The position numbers and the translations under genes are program-made. Of a DNA stretch of 64,000 nt, positions 54,150 to 63,539 are shown in pieces. The notes below the pieces were generated by a model. The model was not told the DNA's origin. It did no database searches and saw only the letters and a program-made list of their open reading frames with translations. The number at the start of each line of letters is the position of its first letter. The stretch's first letter is position 1. The stretch is from Bacteroidia bacterium. Lineage in GTDB: Bacteria; Bacteroidota; Bacteroidia; SpSt-205. The stretch is from contig JAOAHZ010000008.1 in the NCBI GenBank assembly GCA_026414975.1, positions 104,989-168,988 of the forward strand, in the 5' to 3' direction.

Positions 54150-56771
54150 ATGAATTGGAACCAGTTTACCGTGCGAGCGCAGGAGGCGCTCCAGCACGCC
54201 GCCGAGATAGCCCAGAGTCATAACCACAGCACAGTGGAGAGCGGTCATTTGCTCCTCTCCCTTTTGCAGAAGGATGAAGCAATCACCCCCTATTTGATCC
54301 AAAAAGTCGGAGCGAATCAAACTTACTTACTCCAGCAAGCGCAACGGTGGCTGAACGAACAACCCAAGCTCACAACCCCTACTGGAACCCCCGCCATAGG
54401 CCCGACCCTTCAGGAAGGGCTTCAAAGGGCTCTCTCTCACGCTGGCCGAATGAAAGATGCCTACGCCAGTGTAGAACATCTCTGGCTGGGATTGGCTGAA
54501 GGAAAAGACCGTATCGCTCAGCTCCTCAAAGACCAAGGCCTTAGTTACGGAGCTCTGGAAAAGGCTATCATGGAGCTACGCGGCGGGCGAAAGGTTACAG
54601 ACCCCTCTGCCGAAGAGAAATTCAACGCCCTACAACGATATGCCATAGACCTTACCGACATGGCTCGTCGTGGCAAATTAGACCCTGTCATCGGCCGAGA
54701 TGAGGAGATTCGCCGCACTTTACAGATTTTAGCTCGTCGCACCAAGAACAACCCTGTGCTTATCGGACATCCAGGGGTCGGTAAGACAGCGATCGTGGAG
54801 GGCATCGCCCAGCGTATCGCCCTTGGGGACGTGCCGGAGAATCTAAAGAACAAACGCCTCTTCGCTTTAGACATGGCAGCTCTCTTAGCAGGAGCCATGT
54901 ATCGCGGTCAGTTTGAAGAACGGCTCAAAGCGGTGGTCCAGGAGGTCGTTAAGTCCGAAGGCGAAATCATCCTGTTTATAGACGAGCTTCACAACCTTAT
55001 CGGGGCCGGTAAAGCGGAAGGAGCCATGGATGCCGGAAATATCCTCAAGCCAGCCTTGGCTCGCGGCGAGCTACGCATGATAGGAGCCACCACCTTAGAC
55101 GAATACCAAAAGTATATTGAGAAAGACAAGGCCTTAGAACGCCGATTCCAGCCGGTCTATGTAGATGAGCCCAGCGTGGAAGAGACCATTTCCATTCTTC
55201 GGGGACTCAAAGAACGGTATGAGGTTCATCATGGCATCCGCATCACCGATGAAGCCATCGTAGCGGCTGCTGAGCTTTCACACCGATACATCTCGGATCG
55301 TTTTCTACCAGACAAAGCCATCGATCTGATAGATGAAGCTGCGGCTCGTCTCCGACTGGCCATAGATTCGTTGCCCGAACCTTTAGATGAGCTAGAGCGG
55401 CGCATCCGCCAGTTAGAGGTAGAGCGTGAAGCTCTCAAAATAGAAAAAGACGACCGTAAAGTCGCCGAACTCTCTCGGCAGCTCGAAGAACTATACCGAA
55501 AAAGACAAGACCTACGGGCTCAGTGGGAAGCCGAAAAAGCTCTCCTGGCTGAGATTCGCAGGACCCGCGAAGAGATAGAACAGCTACGCACCGAAGCGGA
55601 GTACGCTGAACGGCAGATGGACTGGGGCAAAGCCGCCGAGATCCGGTATGGGCGCATCCCCGCAGCCGAGAAGAAGATAGAAGACCTGACCGCCCGCCTC
55701 AATACATTAGCAGAGACAGGCCAGCGACTCCTGAGGGAAGAGGTTTCGGCTGAGGATATCGCTTCGGTGGTGAGCCGCTGGACTGGCATACCGGTCTCAA
55801 AAATGCTTCAGTCCGAGAGAGAAAAACTTCTACATTTGGAGGATATACTCCATGAGCGAGTCGTAGGTCAAGACGAAGCTATCCGAGCGGTCGCCCATGC
55901 TATCCGTCGTAGCCGAGCCGGCATACAGGACCCTAATCGTCCTATCGGTTCATTCCTTTTCATCGGCCCTACAGGTGTCGGTAAAACCGAGCTGGCCAAA
56001 GCCCTGGCTGAAGCCCTCTTCAACTCTGAGCAGGCAATGGTACGCATAGATATGTCCGAGTATCAAGAAAAGCACACCGTTAGTCGGCTCATCGGGGCTC
56101 CCCCCGGCTATGTAGGTTATGAAGAAGGAGGCCAGCTCACGGAAGCTATACGCCGGCGCCCCTATAGCGTGATTCTCCTGGATGAGATAGAAAAGGCTCA
56201 TCCCGATGTGTTCAATATCCTTCTGCAAGTTTTGGACGATGGACGCCTCACAGACAGTAAGGGACGCGTAGTGAATTTCAAAAACACCCTCATCATCATG
56301 ACCTCCAACATCGGCGCTCACCTGATCATGGACCGACTCTCGGACATTCGCCCCCATGACAAGGATAGAGTTATGGAGAGCCTGAGAGCTGAGATCATGG
56401 AGCTCCTCAAGCGTGGGTTTCGTCCCGAGTTTTTGAACCGCATAGATGAGGTTGTACTATTTGAGCCTTTGACCCAAGACCTTTTACGCAAGATTGTCAT
56501 CCTTCAGCTCAAGCAGGTGAAACGGCGCTTGGAAGAGCAAAATATTCTCTTAGAGTGGGAGCCTGAGGTGGTAGAATATTTGACAGAGGTGGGATACGAT
56601 GTGCAGTTTGGAGCGCGACCGCTCAAACGAGCGATCCAGCAGCTTATTTTGAACCCTTTGGCAGAGAAGCTGCTGAGTGGCGAGATTCCAACTGGTGGGG
56701 GCGTGCTATTACGACAAGTGGAAGGGGTTATCTTCTTCAGCCCCGTATCGGTAGCTCAGCCAGAGATTTGA
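54150..56771 (+). CDS. clpB: Disaggregase ClpB (Hsp100)
   Basis: This ATP-dependent chaperone rescues aggregated proteins with DnaK. The 873-residue protein has an N-terminal double Clp-N domain (about 1-145). AAA+ domain 1 has Walker A GHPGVGKT (about 208) and Walker [11 protein letters not shown] coiled-coil middle domain (about 400-530) follows, and AAA+ domain 2 has Walker [14 protein letters not shown] and [10 protein letters not shown]. The start at 54150 ([10 protein letters not shown]) is chosen over 54087 by family alignment. No CIRCE repeat was found upstream. dnaK lies about 6 kb away on the same strand. Confidence 0.96.
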   Translation: MNWNQFTVRAQEALQHAAEIAQSHNHSTVESGHLLLSLLQKDEAITPYLIQKVGANQTYLLQQAQRWLNEQPKLTTPTGTPAIGPTLQEGLQRALSHAGRMKDAYASVEHLWLGLAEGKDRIAQLLKDQGLSYGALEKAIMELRGGRKVTDPSAEEKFNALQRYAIDLTDMARRGKLDPVIGRDEEIRRTLQILARRTKNNPVLIGHPGVGKTAIVEGIAQRIALGDVPENLKNKRLFALDMAALLAGAMYRGQFEERLKAVVQEVVKSEGEIILFIDELHNLIGAGKAEGAMDAGNILKPALARGELRMIGATTLDEYQKYIEKDKALERRFQPVYVDEPSVEETISILRGLKERYEVHHGIRITDEAIVAAAELSHRYISDRFLPDKAIDLIDEAAARLRLAIDSLPEPLDELERRIRQLEVEREALKIEKDDRKVAELSRQLEELYRKRQDLRAQWEAEKALLAEIRRTREEIEQLRTEAEYAERQMDWGKAAEIRYGRIPAAEKKIEDLTARLNTLAETGQRLLREEVSAEDIASVVSRWTGIPVSKMLQSEREKLLHLEDILHERVVGQDEAIRAVAHAIRRSRAGIQDPNRPIGSFLFIGPTGVGKTELAKALAEALFNSEQAMVRIDMSEYQEKHTVSRLIGAPPGYVGYEEGGQLTEAIRRRPYSVILLDEIEKAHPDVFNILLQVLDDGRLTDSKGRVVNFKNTLIIMTSNIGAHLIMDRLSDIRPHDKDRVMESLRAEIMELLKRGFRPEFLNRIDEVVLFEPLTQDLLRKIVILQLKQVKRRLEEQNILLEWEPEVVEYLTEVGYDVQFGARPLKRAIQQLILNPLAEKLLSGEIPTGGGVLLRQVEGVIFFSPVSVAQPEI

Positions 56772-56909
56772 TGACCCATCCTAACAGTAGCCCCCTCTTT
56801 CAGCCCTTTCCCTCTGACTCTATCCAGCAAAAGAGGTATATTTAGGAAATGGCTGCGGCGTCTTAGGTCTCAGCGGTCGTCTAAGGAAACGATTTCCTCT
56901 CCATCTGGC

Positions 56910-58250
56910 CTAAACAGGCACCCGTACCCGGCTCGGCCCTTGCCCCAAGGATACGTACCTCAAGCCATCCGCTTGGGATAGCTCAGGAAATGCACGCCAG
57001 CAATCTATCACTGTCCTCTTAGAGGCACCTCCTATCCACACCGAAGTTGGAATCTTCTTAAACTCCGGCCAGACAGTAGGAATAACTACCACTTCCGAAG
57101 CTGTAACACATGCCTCAGCCGAAGCGGCCCATCTGACCCTATCTCTAAAAAGCTGCTCAGCATTAGCTCGGGCAGCAGGATCGTAAGCCACCACCGATAC
57201 CTGCTTATCCAAGAGGTAACGAAGTAAATAAATAGCAGGAGATTCTTCTATCACATCCGAGCCAGGCTTATAAGCCAATCCCAAAACCCCTACCACCTGA
57301 CCAGGTAAAACATGCTGATAGACAAACTCTGCTAGCCATGCGTTCTGCGACCGATTGAAGTTATCCGTAGTCTCCGCCACATCAGCGATAGCTCCAATCT
57401 GCCGTGCAAGGGCTATTAAGGCGAGATTATCTCGTGGAAAACAGGGCCCACCGTAGCTTACAGCGCCCCTCAGGTATTTCGGACCTATACGGCTATCCTT
57501 GCCCAATGCCGCCGTAACCACATCTACATCACTGCCCGGCAGACGCTCGCAAATCCGAGCCAGCATGTTAGCGAAACTTATCTTCGTAGTAACGAATGTG
57601 TTGATGGAAAGCTTCGTAAGCTCCGCATTGACAAAGTTCATTCGAGCAAAAGCGGGGATATTGTCTAAAATCCTCATGTAGAACGCTTGAAGCGTGTCTC
57701 CTGTTTTTGGATCGGATTCCCCGATAAGGATAAGGTCAGGATTCAAAAAGTCGCGGATGACGGTGCCAAGCGCAATGAATTCGGGGTTGTAGGCCAATCC
57801 AAAGTCTATACTGGCCCTTTTGCCGCTAACTTCTTCCAAAAAGGGACGAATCTGTTCATCCATAGAAAGAGGGGAGACCGTACTGGTAATCACAACTATG
57901 TGCCAGTCGGACTTTTCCCTGAGAGCTTGCCCAATCACTTTGCATGCATCCAGCACGTAATCCAAAGAAAAATGACCATCAAGCCGACTGGGTGTAGCTA
58001 CTACGATAAATGTAGCCTGAGAGTCTAATACCGCTTGTTGAAGATCCGTGGTGGCAGTGAGATTGGCCTTTGCTTGCTGAAGGAGCTCAGATAGACCTGG
58101 CTCATAGACAGGAGGCTCCGCTCGGCCGATAGCATTCACCTTGTTTTCGTCTATATCCACACCGATAACTCTCACACCCTTTGAAGCGATAGCAGCCGCC
58201 ATAGGGGCCCCCAGCTTGCCTAATCCGACGATCGAGACGCATTCAAGCAT
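56910..58250 (-). CDS. Nucleotide-sugar dehydrogenase (UDP-glucose/UDP-ManNAc type)
   Basis: It oxidises a UDP-sugar at C6 to the uronic acid with two NAD+, supplying precursors for surface polysaccharide. The 446-residue protein has the N-terminal Rossmann motif GLGKLGAPMA (about 9-18), VVATPSR, the central dimerisation helix with NAELTKLSINTF, and the catalytic Cys in GPCFPRDN (about 262). Ugd and WecC cannot be told apart with certainty. The start at 58250 is chosen over 58319 because it begins just before the Rossmann strand, with TATATTTG 9 nt upstream. Confidence 0.9.
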   Translation of the reverse strand: MLECVSIVGLGKLGAPMAAAIASKGVRVIGVDIDENKVNAIGRAEPPVYEPGLSELLQQAKANLTATTDLQQAVLDSQATFIVVATPSRLDGHFSLDYVLDACKVIGQALREKSDWHIVVITSTVSPLSMDEQIRPFLEEVSGKRASIDFGLAYNPEFIALGTVIRDFLNPDLILIGESDPKTGDTLQAFYMRILDNIPAFARMNFVNAELTKLSINTFVTTKISFANMLARICERLPGSDVDVVTAALGKDSRIGPKYLRGAVSYGGPCFPRDNLALIALARQIGAIADVAETTDNFNRSQNAWLAEFVYQHVLPGQVVGVLGLAYKPGSDVIEESPAIYLLRYLLDKQVSVVAYDPAARANAEQLFRDRVRWAASAEACVTASEVVVIPTVWPEFKKIPTSVWIGGASKRTVIDCWRAFPELSQADGLRYVSLGQGPSRVRVPV

Positions 58251-58678
58251 ATCGCATCGCAAATATACAAACGCACCCGACCAGCAGAGCTCTAACCCTA
58301 ACCCTGAGCTTCTTAGCACATAGACCGACTATAAACCCGATTTCTATCTACAAATAGGAAATTACATACCCAGGAACTTCAGTCCAAACTACTAAAATCT
58401 TAAGCGCTTTTGACTTCACCGTCATTCCCCCTTAAGGGAATTCCAAAAGCTAAGGTGGAAATACCACTCCTACTTGATTACTCTATGCCCCTAACCTATA
58501 GCTCTCTACAAGGAATCAAGCTATAGAGACACAATCGGCCTCCTTTTTATATTGTCCCCCCAACTCTGGGCGACTTGTAGAGGGGTCAGCTATCTGTGCG
58601 TATTCCTCTGAATTCCCTCACTTTATCTTTTTAGGCAATAAGCCGCTGACCGCCCGAGCTCAACCGAGTCATGTTGGT
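58251..58678. other. Gene-free, AT-richer stretch beside the R-M relic
   Basis: These 428 bp hold the promoter of the dehydrogenase at 58260-58267 and an 8-bp inverted repeat (58496-58503 with 58519-58526). I see no intact gene. Base composition is visibly more AT-rich than in neighbours, as in the adjoining relic. Confidence 0.5.
58260..58267 (-). promoter_or_regulatory. -7 promoter element TATATTTG
   Basis: Exact TAnnTTTG match on the minus strand, 9 nt before the ATG at 58250. Confidence 0.55.
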
Positions 58679-59132
58679 TTAGCCTAAAGAGCTAAAATCT
58701 ATACTCATCCGAATTTTTTCAAATAGCACCGCTTCTGCCTTCTTCTTCGTACATGTGCTCCACTTGCGAAAGGGATAGTAAAGCTAATAAATAATAAGAT
58801 TATTGAAGAGTGCCCGATTCTTAGCCTCTATTAGTACTGCTCCGTCTCTGTCTTCATAGCCCACATCTACTTCGGGAGGAATATCTACATATCCCTCCCC
58901 TTAGAGAGTAGCATATTCTCCATCTTTCACAGGCAAGATAAAGAGACCTCTCTCTTGAAAGATTTTGGGTTGATCTTTTGGGGCGTCCTACTTGCATAAA
59001 ATGCGAACTCCATACTGGCTTGTTTTTGAAAAGCCTGTGTGTAGCCTTCTTTACATCAATAGCACTAACGAAGAAGAGCCCAAAGCCAAAGTCGCAATTC
59101 TCTATCCTCAAATATCTTTTTCTATGGCTCAT
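58679..59132 (-). pseudogene. Relic of a PD-(D/E)XK-type restriction endonuclease
   Basis: The reading begins at ATG 59132 (MSHRKRYLRI) and reaches VGRPK. A frame change then gives a continuous second half: IFQERGLFILPVKDGEYATL, stop, GEGYVDIPPEVDVGYEDRDG, then AVLIEAKNRALFNN, IIY, stop, LYYPFRKW, ending at 58679. The EVDV...LIEAK spacing fits a PD-(D/E)XK nuclease core. The in-frame stops are TAA (58901-58903) and TAG (58784-58786); the latter is one transition from a CAG that would give YQLYYPF. It starts 9 bp after the methyltransferase relic, as in R-M operons. The family is inferred from the motif and context. Confidence 0.6.
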
Positions 59133-59141
59133 CTATAAGTC

Positions 59142-59656
59142 TCATAATAGGCGAGCTTGCACTAATACATCTTCCAGCCCTTTACGAGCCATCTCCAAGT
59201 AAGTTGATTCCTTCTCTATTCCGATGAAATACCGGTCCTCAATGAGAGTGGCATCTACCGCTGCCGTACCAGCCCCCGTGAAGGGGTCAAAATAATATCC
59301 CCTTCTTTAGTAGAAGCCATCAGGATATGCTTCAAAAGGGCTAAAGCTTCTGAATGAAATACTTGCCATACTTCTTCTCTTCAGGCAGAGGGATGGGGAT
59401 ACTCCATAAATAACGCATTTCCTCACCCTCATTTTTTGAACGAGTCCTCGGGAATATACCGCTTCTTCATGAGTTCATAAGCAAAGGAATGTTTGACACG
59501 CTTATACTCTTTATGATCATCGGCAAAATTAGTGCAGCTGAGGTTAGGCATCGCATTTGGCTTATACCAGCATATGTTATTCGGTAAATGGAACCCCTGC
59601 TCTTGTAGGATAGAACCATGCTGGTAGATATCATGAAGGGCATGAGCTCCCAGCAC
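59142..59656 (-). pseudogene. Relic of a beta-class DNA adenine methyltransferase
   Basis: Three reading-frame pieces join into a recognisable methyltransferase C-terminal two-thirds. They are: HDIYQHGSILQEQGFHLPNN-ICWYKPNAMPNL; then NEGEEMRYLWSIPIPLPEE with KYGKYFIQK; then LALLKHILMASTKEGDIIL, followed by DPFTGAGT (SAM motif) and EDRYFIGIEKESTYLEMARK. Frame changes lie at the A6 run 59432-59437, near 59347 (one C missing in the QKP position) and near 59288 (one G missing before DPF). The N-terminal catalytic DPPY region is absent. Stop TGA is at 59142-59144. Confidence 0.75.
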
Positions 59657-59709
59657 TTAGGGCCTTAGTTCAACAAGTCGTTCCTTTACCCGGCGATGTC
59701 CTACCGAAT

Positions 59710-60309
59710 TTATCCTAATTGAACTCCTGCGGTGCCCGTAACTGTTATACCGCCATCTTGTTCAATCCACACTTCGGCAGCGGGTATGTTGGCAAAGTCG
59801 GCCTTTGTATAGCGTGAAGTCAAAAAGTGCACCCTTTTATGCGCAGCAAAGGGTAGGTTGGAAAGCTTCTTCGGCGTATAACGCCCGGTAAGAAGTACAT
59901 CTAATAGCGCAAGTAGCTCGGTGCTACGGGGCATGCGCTGAACCTCCTTCCACGTATAGCCCGTAAAACAAACTACAGAAAGGGTACTTTCGGTTCGGAT
60001 GCGCTCTAAAAGCTTGATGACGGCGGGCAGTTGGACAAGCGGTTCGCCGCCGCTTAGGGTAATCCCTTCTATGTAAGGGCGAAGGTAGAGAATGCGTTCG
60101 ACTAACTGAGAAACTGCTATAAGATTGCCGCCCTCGGAGGGATGGGTTTCGGGATTGAAGCAGCCAGGACAGCCTAAGGGGCAGCCTTGAGTCCAGATAA
60201 CCGCTCGTATGCCCGGGCCGTTTGATTGGCTAAACGGTTCAAAAGCATGAATGCGTAAGTATAGCTCATCTTCCTCGTTGCTGAACCCGGCGAAGCTCTT
60301 CTTGGGCAT
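59710..60309 (-). CDS. Radical-SAM activating-enzyme-like protein (NrdG/PflA type)
   Basis: The 199-residue minimal radical-SAM protein has CPLGCPGCFNPETH (about 43-56) giving the CX3CX2C cluster motif and the SAM-binding GGEP (about 86). It resembles anaerobic ribonucleotide reductase activases (RIHAFEPFSQSNGPGIRAV), but no nrdD is present. It overlaps the DUF2997 gene by 44 bp and faces the DUF1257 operon, so it more likely serves that cluster than ribonucleotide reduction. The only suitable start is ATG 60309. Confidence 0.85.
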   Translation of the reverse strand: MPKKSFAGFSNEEDELYLRIHAFEPFSQSNGPGIRAVIWTQGCPLGCPGCFNPETHPSEGGNLIAVSQLVERILYLRPYIEGITLSGGEPLVQLPAVIKLLERIRTESTLSVVCFTGYTWKEVQRMPRSTELLALLDVLLTGRYTPKKLSNLPFAAHKRVHFLTSRYTKADFANIPAAEVWIEQDGGITVTGTAGVQLG

Positions 60310-60478
60310 GGGTTTGGCTATAGGCTTCTGCTGTAAGTTCTCGGGACTCTATCTCACCTCCCAGAGCCTTCTCTAAATCGGCTGTAAGGTCTACACATCC
60401 CATCCCTTCAACTCCCTGCACTCGGATGGCTACCTTCCCCGAAGGGTCTATGGTGACCTCTATCTCCTCTAAACGCAT
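60266..60478 (-). CDS. DUF2997-like small protein
   Basis: The 70-residue protein has one short beta-rich unit: EEIEVTIDPSGKVAIRVQGV, then GMGCVDLTADLEKALGG, then a charged helix ending RRVQQRGR. This matches my recollection of DUF2997 proteins, which accompany DUF1257 (Ycf35-like) genes in cyanobacteria and other phyla. The conserved Gly-x-x-Cys could bind a ligand. The start at 60478 is chosen over 60517 because TATATTTG lies 5 nt upstream and the longer reading would overlap the divergent gene. Confidence 0.7.
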   Translation of the reverse strand: MRLEEIEVTIDPSGKVAIRVQGVEGMGCVDLTADLEKALGGEIESRELTAEAYSQTHAQEELRRVQQRGR

Positions 60479-60483
60479 GAGAA

Positions 60484-60491
60484 CAAATATA
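60484..60491 (-). promoter_or_regulatory. -7 promoter element TATATTTG (leftward)
   Basis: 5 nt before the DUF2997 ATG and separated by a single base from the rightward element at 60493. Confidence 0.7.
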
Positions 60492-60492
60492 T

Positions 60493-60500
60493 TATATTTG
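60493..60500 (+). promoter_or_regulatory. -7 promoter element TATATTTG (rightward)
   Basis: 8 nt before the DUF1257 ATG. With its leftward partner it forms a near-palindrome. Confidence 0.7.
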
Positions 60501-60508
60501 CTCCATCT

Positions 60509-60889
60509 ATGTCGCACTTTACGCGTATTCAGACTCAGTTTGTGGAGAAGGAGTATTTACGGAAAGCGCTAGAAGACTTAGGCTACAAGGTGCGAGAAAG
60601 CGGGGTAGTACGAGGCTGGCGTGGACAGCGCACCGAAGCAGAGTTAGTGGTAGAGTCTCCTACGCCTGGTTACGACATAGGTTTTCGTAAGAGCGGAGAG
60701 ACATATGAAGTGGTAGCAGACTGGTGGGGCATCCGCAGCTTGAAACAAGAGACCCTCTTAGCTCAACTGCGCCAGCGCTATGCCTACCATGCTACCTTAG
60801 ATAAGCTGCAAAAGCAAGGTTTTTCTTTGGCTGCAGAAGAAAAGCAGGCTGATGGACGCATCCGACTAGTTCTAAGGAGAATGCGCTAA
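60509..60889 (+). CDS. DUF1257 (Ycf35-like) protein
   Basis: The 126-residue protein opens MSHFTRIQTQFVEKEYLRKA and continues with alternating strands (VVESPTPGYDIGFRKSG, then YEVVADWWGI) and a C-terminal helix-strand unit with YAYHATLDKLQKQGF. This order matches the DUF1257/Ycf35 family. Function unknown; the family is often found beside DUF2997, AAA+ ATPases and iron-sulfur proteins. The 12-bp spacing to the next gene suggests an operon. Confidence 0.8.
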   Translation: MSHFTRIQTQFVEKEYLRKALEDLGYKVRESGVVRGWRGQRTEAELVVESPTPGYDIGFRKSGETYEVVADWWGIRSLKQETLLAQLRQRYAYHATLDKLQKQGFSLAAEEKQADGRIRLVLRRMR

Positions 60890-60901
60890 GGGACCCTCTC
60901 T

Positions 60902-63418
60902 ATGAGCGATCTACAAAAGCGCCTTGATATAATCTGCGATAGAAAAGAAGACTTCCATACACGCAAGCGCTCATTCATGGTACTTTTAGATGAAGCCGAG
61001 CGCGGTAACTTAGAGGCGGCCAAGTTAGTTCCAAAAGCCTATGCAAATTGCGGAGGTGAGCTAGCAAGGGCTATACGAGAAGACCTTAGAGCTCTAAGAA
61101 ATAGCAAAGTGTTAGTGGAATTTTGTAAGGAATGGCTAAGCTCTAGGAACAGTCACCTGCGGAATTTTCTCGAGCGCTCTGGTTGGGAGGTATCTGCTGA
61201 AGAGGACATTGAAGCCTTCTTTTATCTAAATCTGCTTCAGCAAAGAAGAGAGGTGCTTTATCAGCAGCTTGAAGCTAATTCTAAACTGTGTAGTTTGGCA
61301 GTGGAAGCTGCGGAGGATAAGGAAGAAAAAATTCATCAAGAAGCTCGGTATATTCTGCAGGAGTTTGAGTATAAGAACCAGGACTTGATCGATCTGCTTG
61401 CCCAAAGATGGGTAGAAACTCGCTCGGACTGGATTGAGAGCCTTCTTTTGAAGCATAAGTATAAGCCCACAGCCTCCCCCAAAGTACGAGTCCTTGTGCT
61501 TCTCAAAACTTCTCAGCGCCATGAGCTACATATAGCAGATGAATATATAATTCGGGAAGTGCTTTATGCTTGCGCTGATAGAGATAAGGATGTTGCTAGG
61601 GAGGCTGAGAAGCTTATAGCTGAGCAAAAAGAGAGTTGGGGGCCCATCATCCTGCGCTGGTTTTCGGCAGAGGATTTTCCCGAAGCGGGGAAAGCCATAG
61701 TCAAGGCAAGTTATGCACTACCCAACCCTGACGATACTGCTCTGCTTTACTTCCTGTGTGGGGATATAAACGCCTATGAGGAGCGGGACCCAGAGTATGC
61801 CTACCTCCAATCTACCTATGGAAAGGCTTCTCCAGAGCTTAAAGCGCGCCTGCGTGCTAAGCTTCAGGCTATAGGGCGGCCGGATATTGCCAGCGTCGTT
61901 TTATATCAAAAAGACGCCGCTCGCTTAGAGCAGCTCAGCTATGAGGAATGGGAAACTCTCATCCATGCCCTAAAAGCCGCAAAGAATCTGAGCGAGTTGT
62001 GGCAGTTAGTCTTCAAAGCTCCTCCGCACTGGGCGGCAGAGATTGTGCTATTCCTACACGAAGAGTTTTTTGTTCCGCCATCTGAAGAAGAAAAGAAAGT
62101 ATTCAAACGGCTTGTCCGACTGTGTCCTGAAGAAGGAAAGAGAGCCCTTTTCCTTGACCCCAACAAACGAGAGTTAGAGTTAGTAGCTCAGTGCGGGCCC
62201 TTTGAGTCAATAAATCAAGTTCGCTTTTCTCAGGATGGGCAGTACGTGGCTTATAGTACGCATGATAGAAAAATATCAGTCCGTCATGTATCTTTGGGTA
62301 ACGAAGTATTCCGACACACAGTAGAGTCAAGCAAGTGGGGATGGAAGCTACTTCAAAGCCCCTCAGCCAAGAAACTCCTCGTAGGAGTAGGCAAACTCCA
62401 CAACAATCGTACTACAATAGAGATTTGGGATATATCCCTACCGTCAGTGGTCTTTAGCTATGAGACCACAAACTCTATAAGTTCGTATTGGCTAATGAAA
62501 GATCACTCGGTGATAATAGCAGAAAATCACCAGGGAGGAACTTATATCTACCGTAAAAGCCTACACTCAAACGACCAGCCTTCTAGCTTCCCTGAGACTC
62601 TGTTTGAGTCAGACTTGTTCCATTCAGAGTATATCTTTGAGGTATCCCCTGGGGGCTTAGTTTGTGTTCTCCTCAAGCCTATTAGGTTCTCACAAAAAAG
62701 AACCGTATTATTGCTGAACCCCTCCACTAAAAATTATAAATCAATAGAATTGCCCCACGACTGCTCAGAGCCTTTAGTCGCTCAGGAGACCTATCCCTGG
62801 CTTATACTAAAACATAGACAAGATAATCATAAAGCCATCCCTGTCTCACTGCTTGGAGGCATCCATGAATCTCTGGCCATACTATATGATGATCGGTACG
62901 AGTCCAATTCCATTCAAGTACACTACCGAGGATATACTCTAAGAGCATACTTTACGGATCGAACAGACAAAAAAGCTGTTATAGCAGCTGGTGATAAGAT
63001 GAATCTAATGAATGCTCTGTTATACGAATACCCTCTTCAAACTCGGGGTAATAAGATAGAGTTAAAGGTGCCTTTCATGGCTGTAGGTACAGATAGGGGC
63101 GAGATTTATATATTCCGTTTGCCTGAAGAGCGCCGGGCCATCAGCCAGATGAGTCGAGCTGATTATGAAGCAGCCTTAGCTAATGCACGCCATCCACGCC
63201 TCCCCTATGCTTTGCAGCGTCACTGGGAGTTTATCGCTACTATCTTAGAGTACAAGCTAAGCCAGGAGATCGCAATAGAAACAGCAAGGTCACCTTTATC
63301 CTTAGATACGGAGATTATCTTGGAAAAAGAGAGTAATGAGGTGGAGAGCAGCAAACCTACAGAAACACCACTGGTTATTTCTAATTTTAAGGATCTCCAC
63401 TTTGAAGGTTGGAGTTGA
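60902..63418 (+). CDS. HEAT-like helical plus WD40-like beta-propeller protein
   Basis: The 838-residue protein lacks a signal peptide. Residues about 1-425 are helical with HEAT-like pairs (IHQEARYILQEFEYKNQDLIDLL, then VAREAEKLIAEQKESWG). Residues about 435-740 form propeller-type blades (INQVRFSQDGQYVAYSTHDRKISVRHV, then TTIEIWDISLP). A C-terminal tail with MSRADYEAALANARHP, then RHWEFIATILEYKL resembles the end of cyanobacterial WD40 proteins that accompany MoxR/vWA-type ATPase systems; that likeness is from memory. Probably a scaffold or sensor of the cluster. Confidence 0.7.
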   Translation: MSDLQKRLDIICDRKEDFHTRKRSFMVLLDEAERGNLEAAKLVPKAYANCGGELARAIREDLRALRNSKVLVEFCKEWLSSRNSHLRNFLERSGWEVSAEEDIEAFFYLNLLQQRREVLYQQLEANSKLCSLAVEAAEDKEEKIHQEARYILQEFEYKNQDLIDLLAQRWVETRSDWIESLLLKHKYKPTASPKVRVLVLLKTSQRHELHIADEYIIREVLYACADRDKDVAREAEKLIAEQKESWGPIILRWFSAEDFPEAGKAIVKASYALPNPDDTALLYFLCGDINAYEERDPEYAYLQSTYGKASPELKARLRAKLQAIGRPDIASVVLYQKDAARLEQLSYEEWETLIHALKAAKNLSELWQLVFKAPPHWAAEIVLFLHEEFFVPPSEEEKKVFKRLVRLCPEEGKRALFLDPNKRELELVAQCGPFESINQVRFSQDGQYVAYSTHDRKISVRHVSLGNEVFRHTVESSKWGWKLLQSPSAKKLLVGVGKLHNNRTTIEIWDISLPSVVFSYETTNSISSYWLMKDHSVIIAENHQGGTYIYRKSLHSNDQPSSFPETLFESDLFHSEYIFEVSPGGLVCVLLKPIRFSQKRTVLLLNPSTKNYKSIELPHDCSEPLVAQETYPWLILKHRQDNHKAIPVSLLGGIHESLAILYDDRYESNSIQVHYRGYTLRAYFTDRTDKKAVIAAGDKMNLMNALLYEYPLQTRGNKIELKVPFMAVGTDRGEIYIFRLPEERRAISQMSRADYEAALANARHPRLPYALQRHWEFIATILEYKLSQEIAIETARSPLSLDTEIILEKESNEVESSKPTETPLVISNFKDLHFEGWS

Positions 63419-63539
63419 CGGTTGGGATTCTTGTGAGTACATGTATCACTCCACTTCGCAGAAGGATAGGCAATTCCGCAGTGGCAGTTGGCTATAAAAG
63501 GCTAGCATCCTATTATTTTATTTTGTAGACCATTAGAAC

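Noticed and set aside
58978..59202. A 74-codon plus-strand frame in the R-M relic
   Set aside because: It is antisense to both recognisable relic genes, which explain the sequence better.
59142..59656. Explaining all methyltransferase frame changes as sequencing error
   Set aside because: One lies in an A6 run and the others remove single C or G bases in short CC/GG pairs, so error is possible. But the missing N-terminal region and the separate stops in the nuclease point to real decay.
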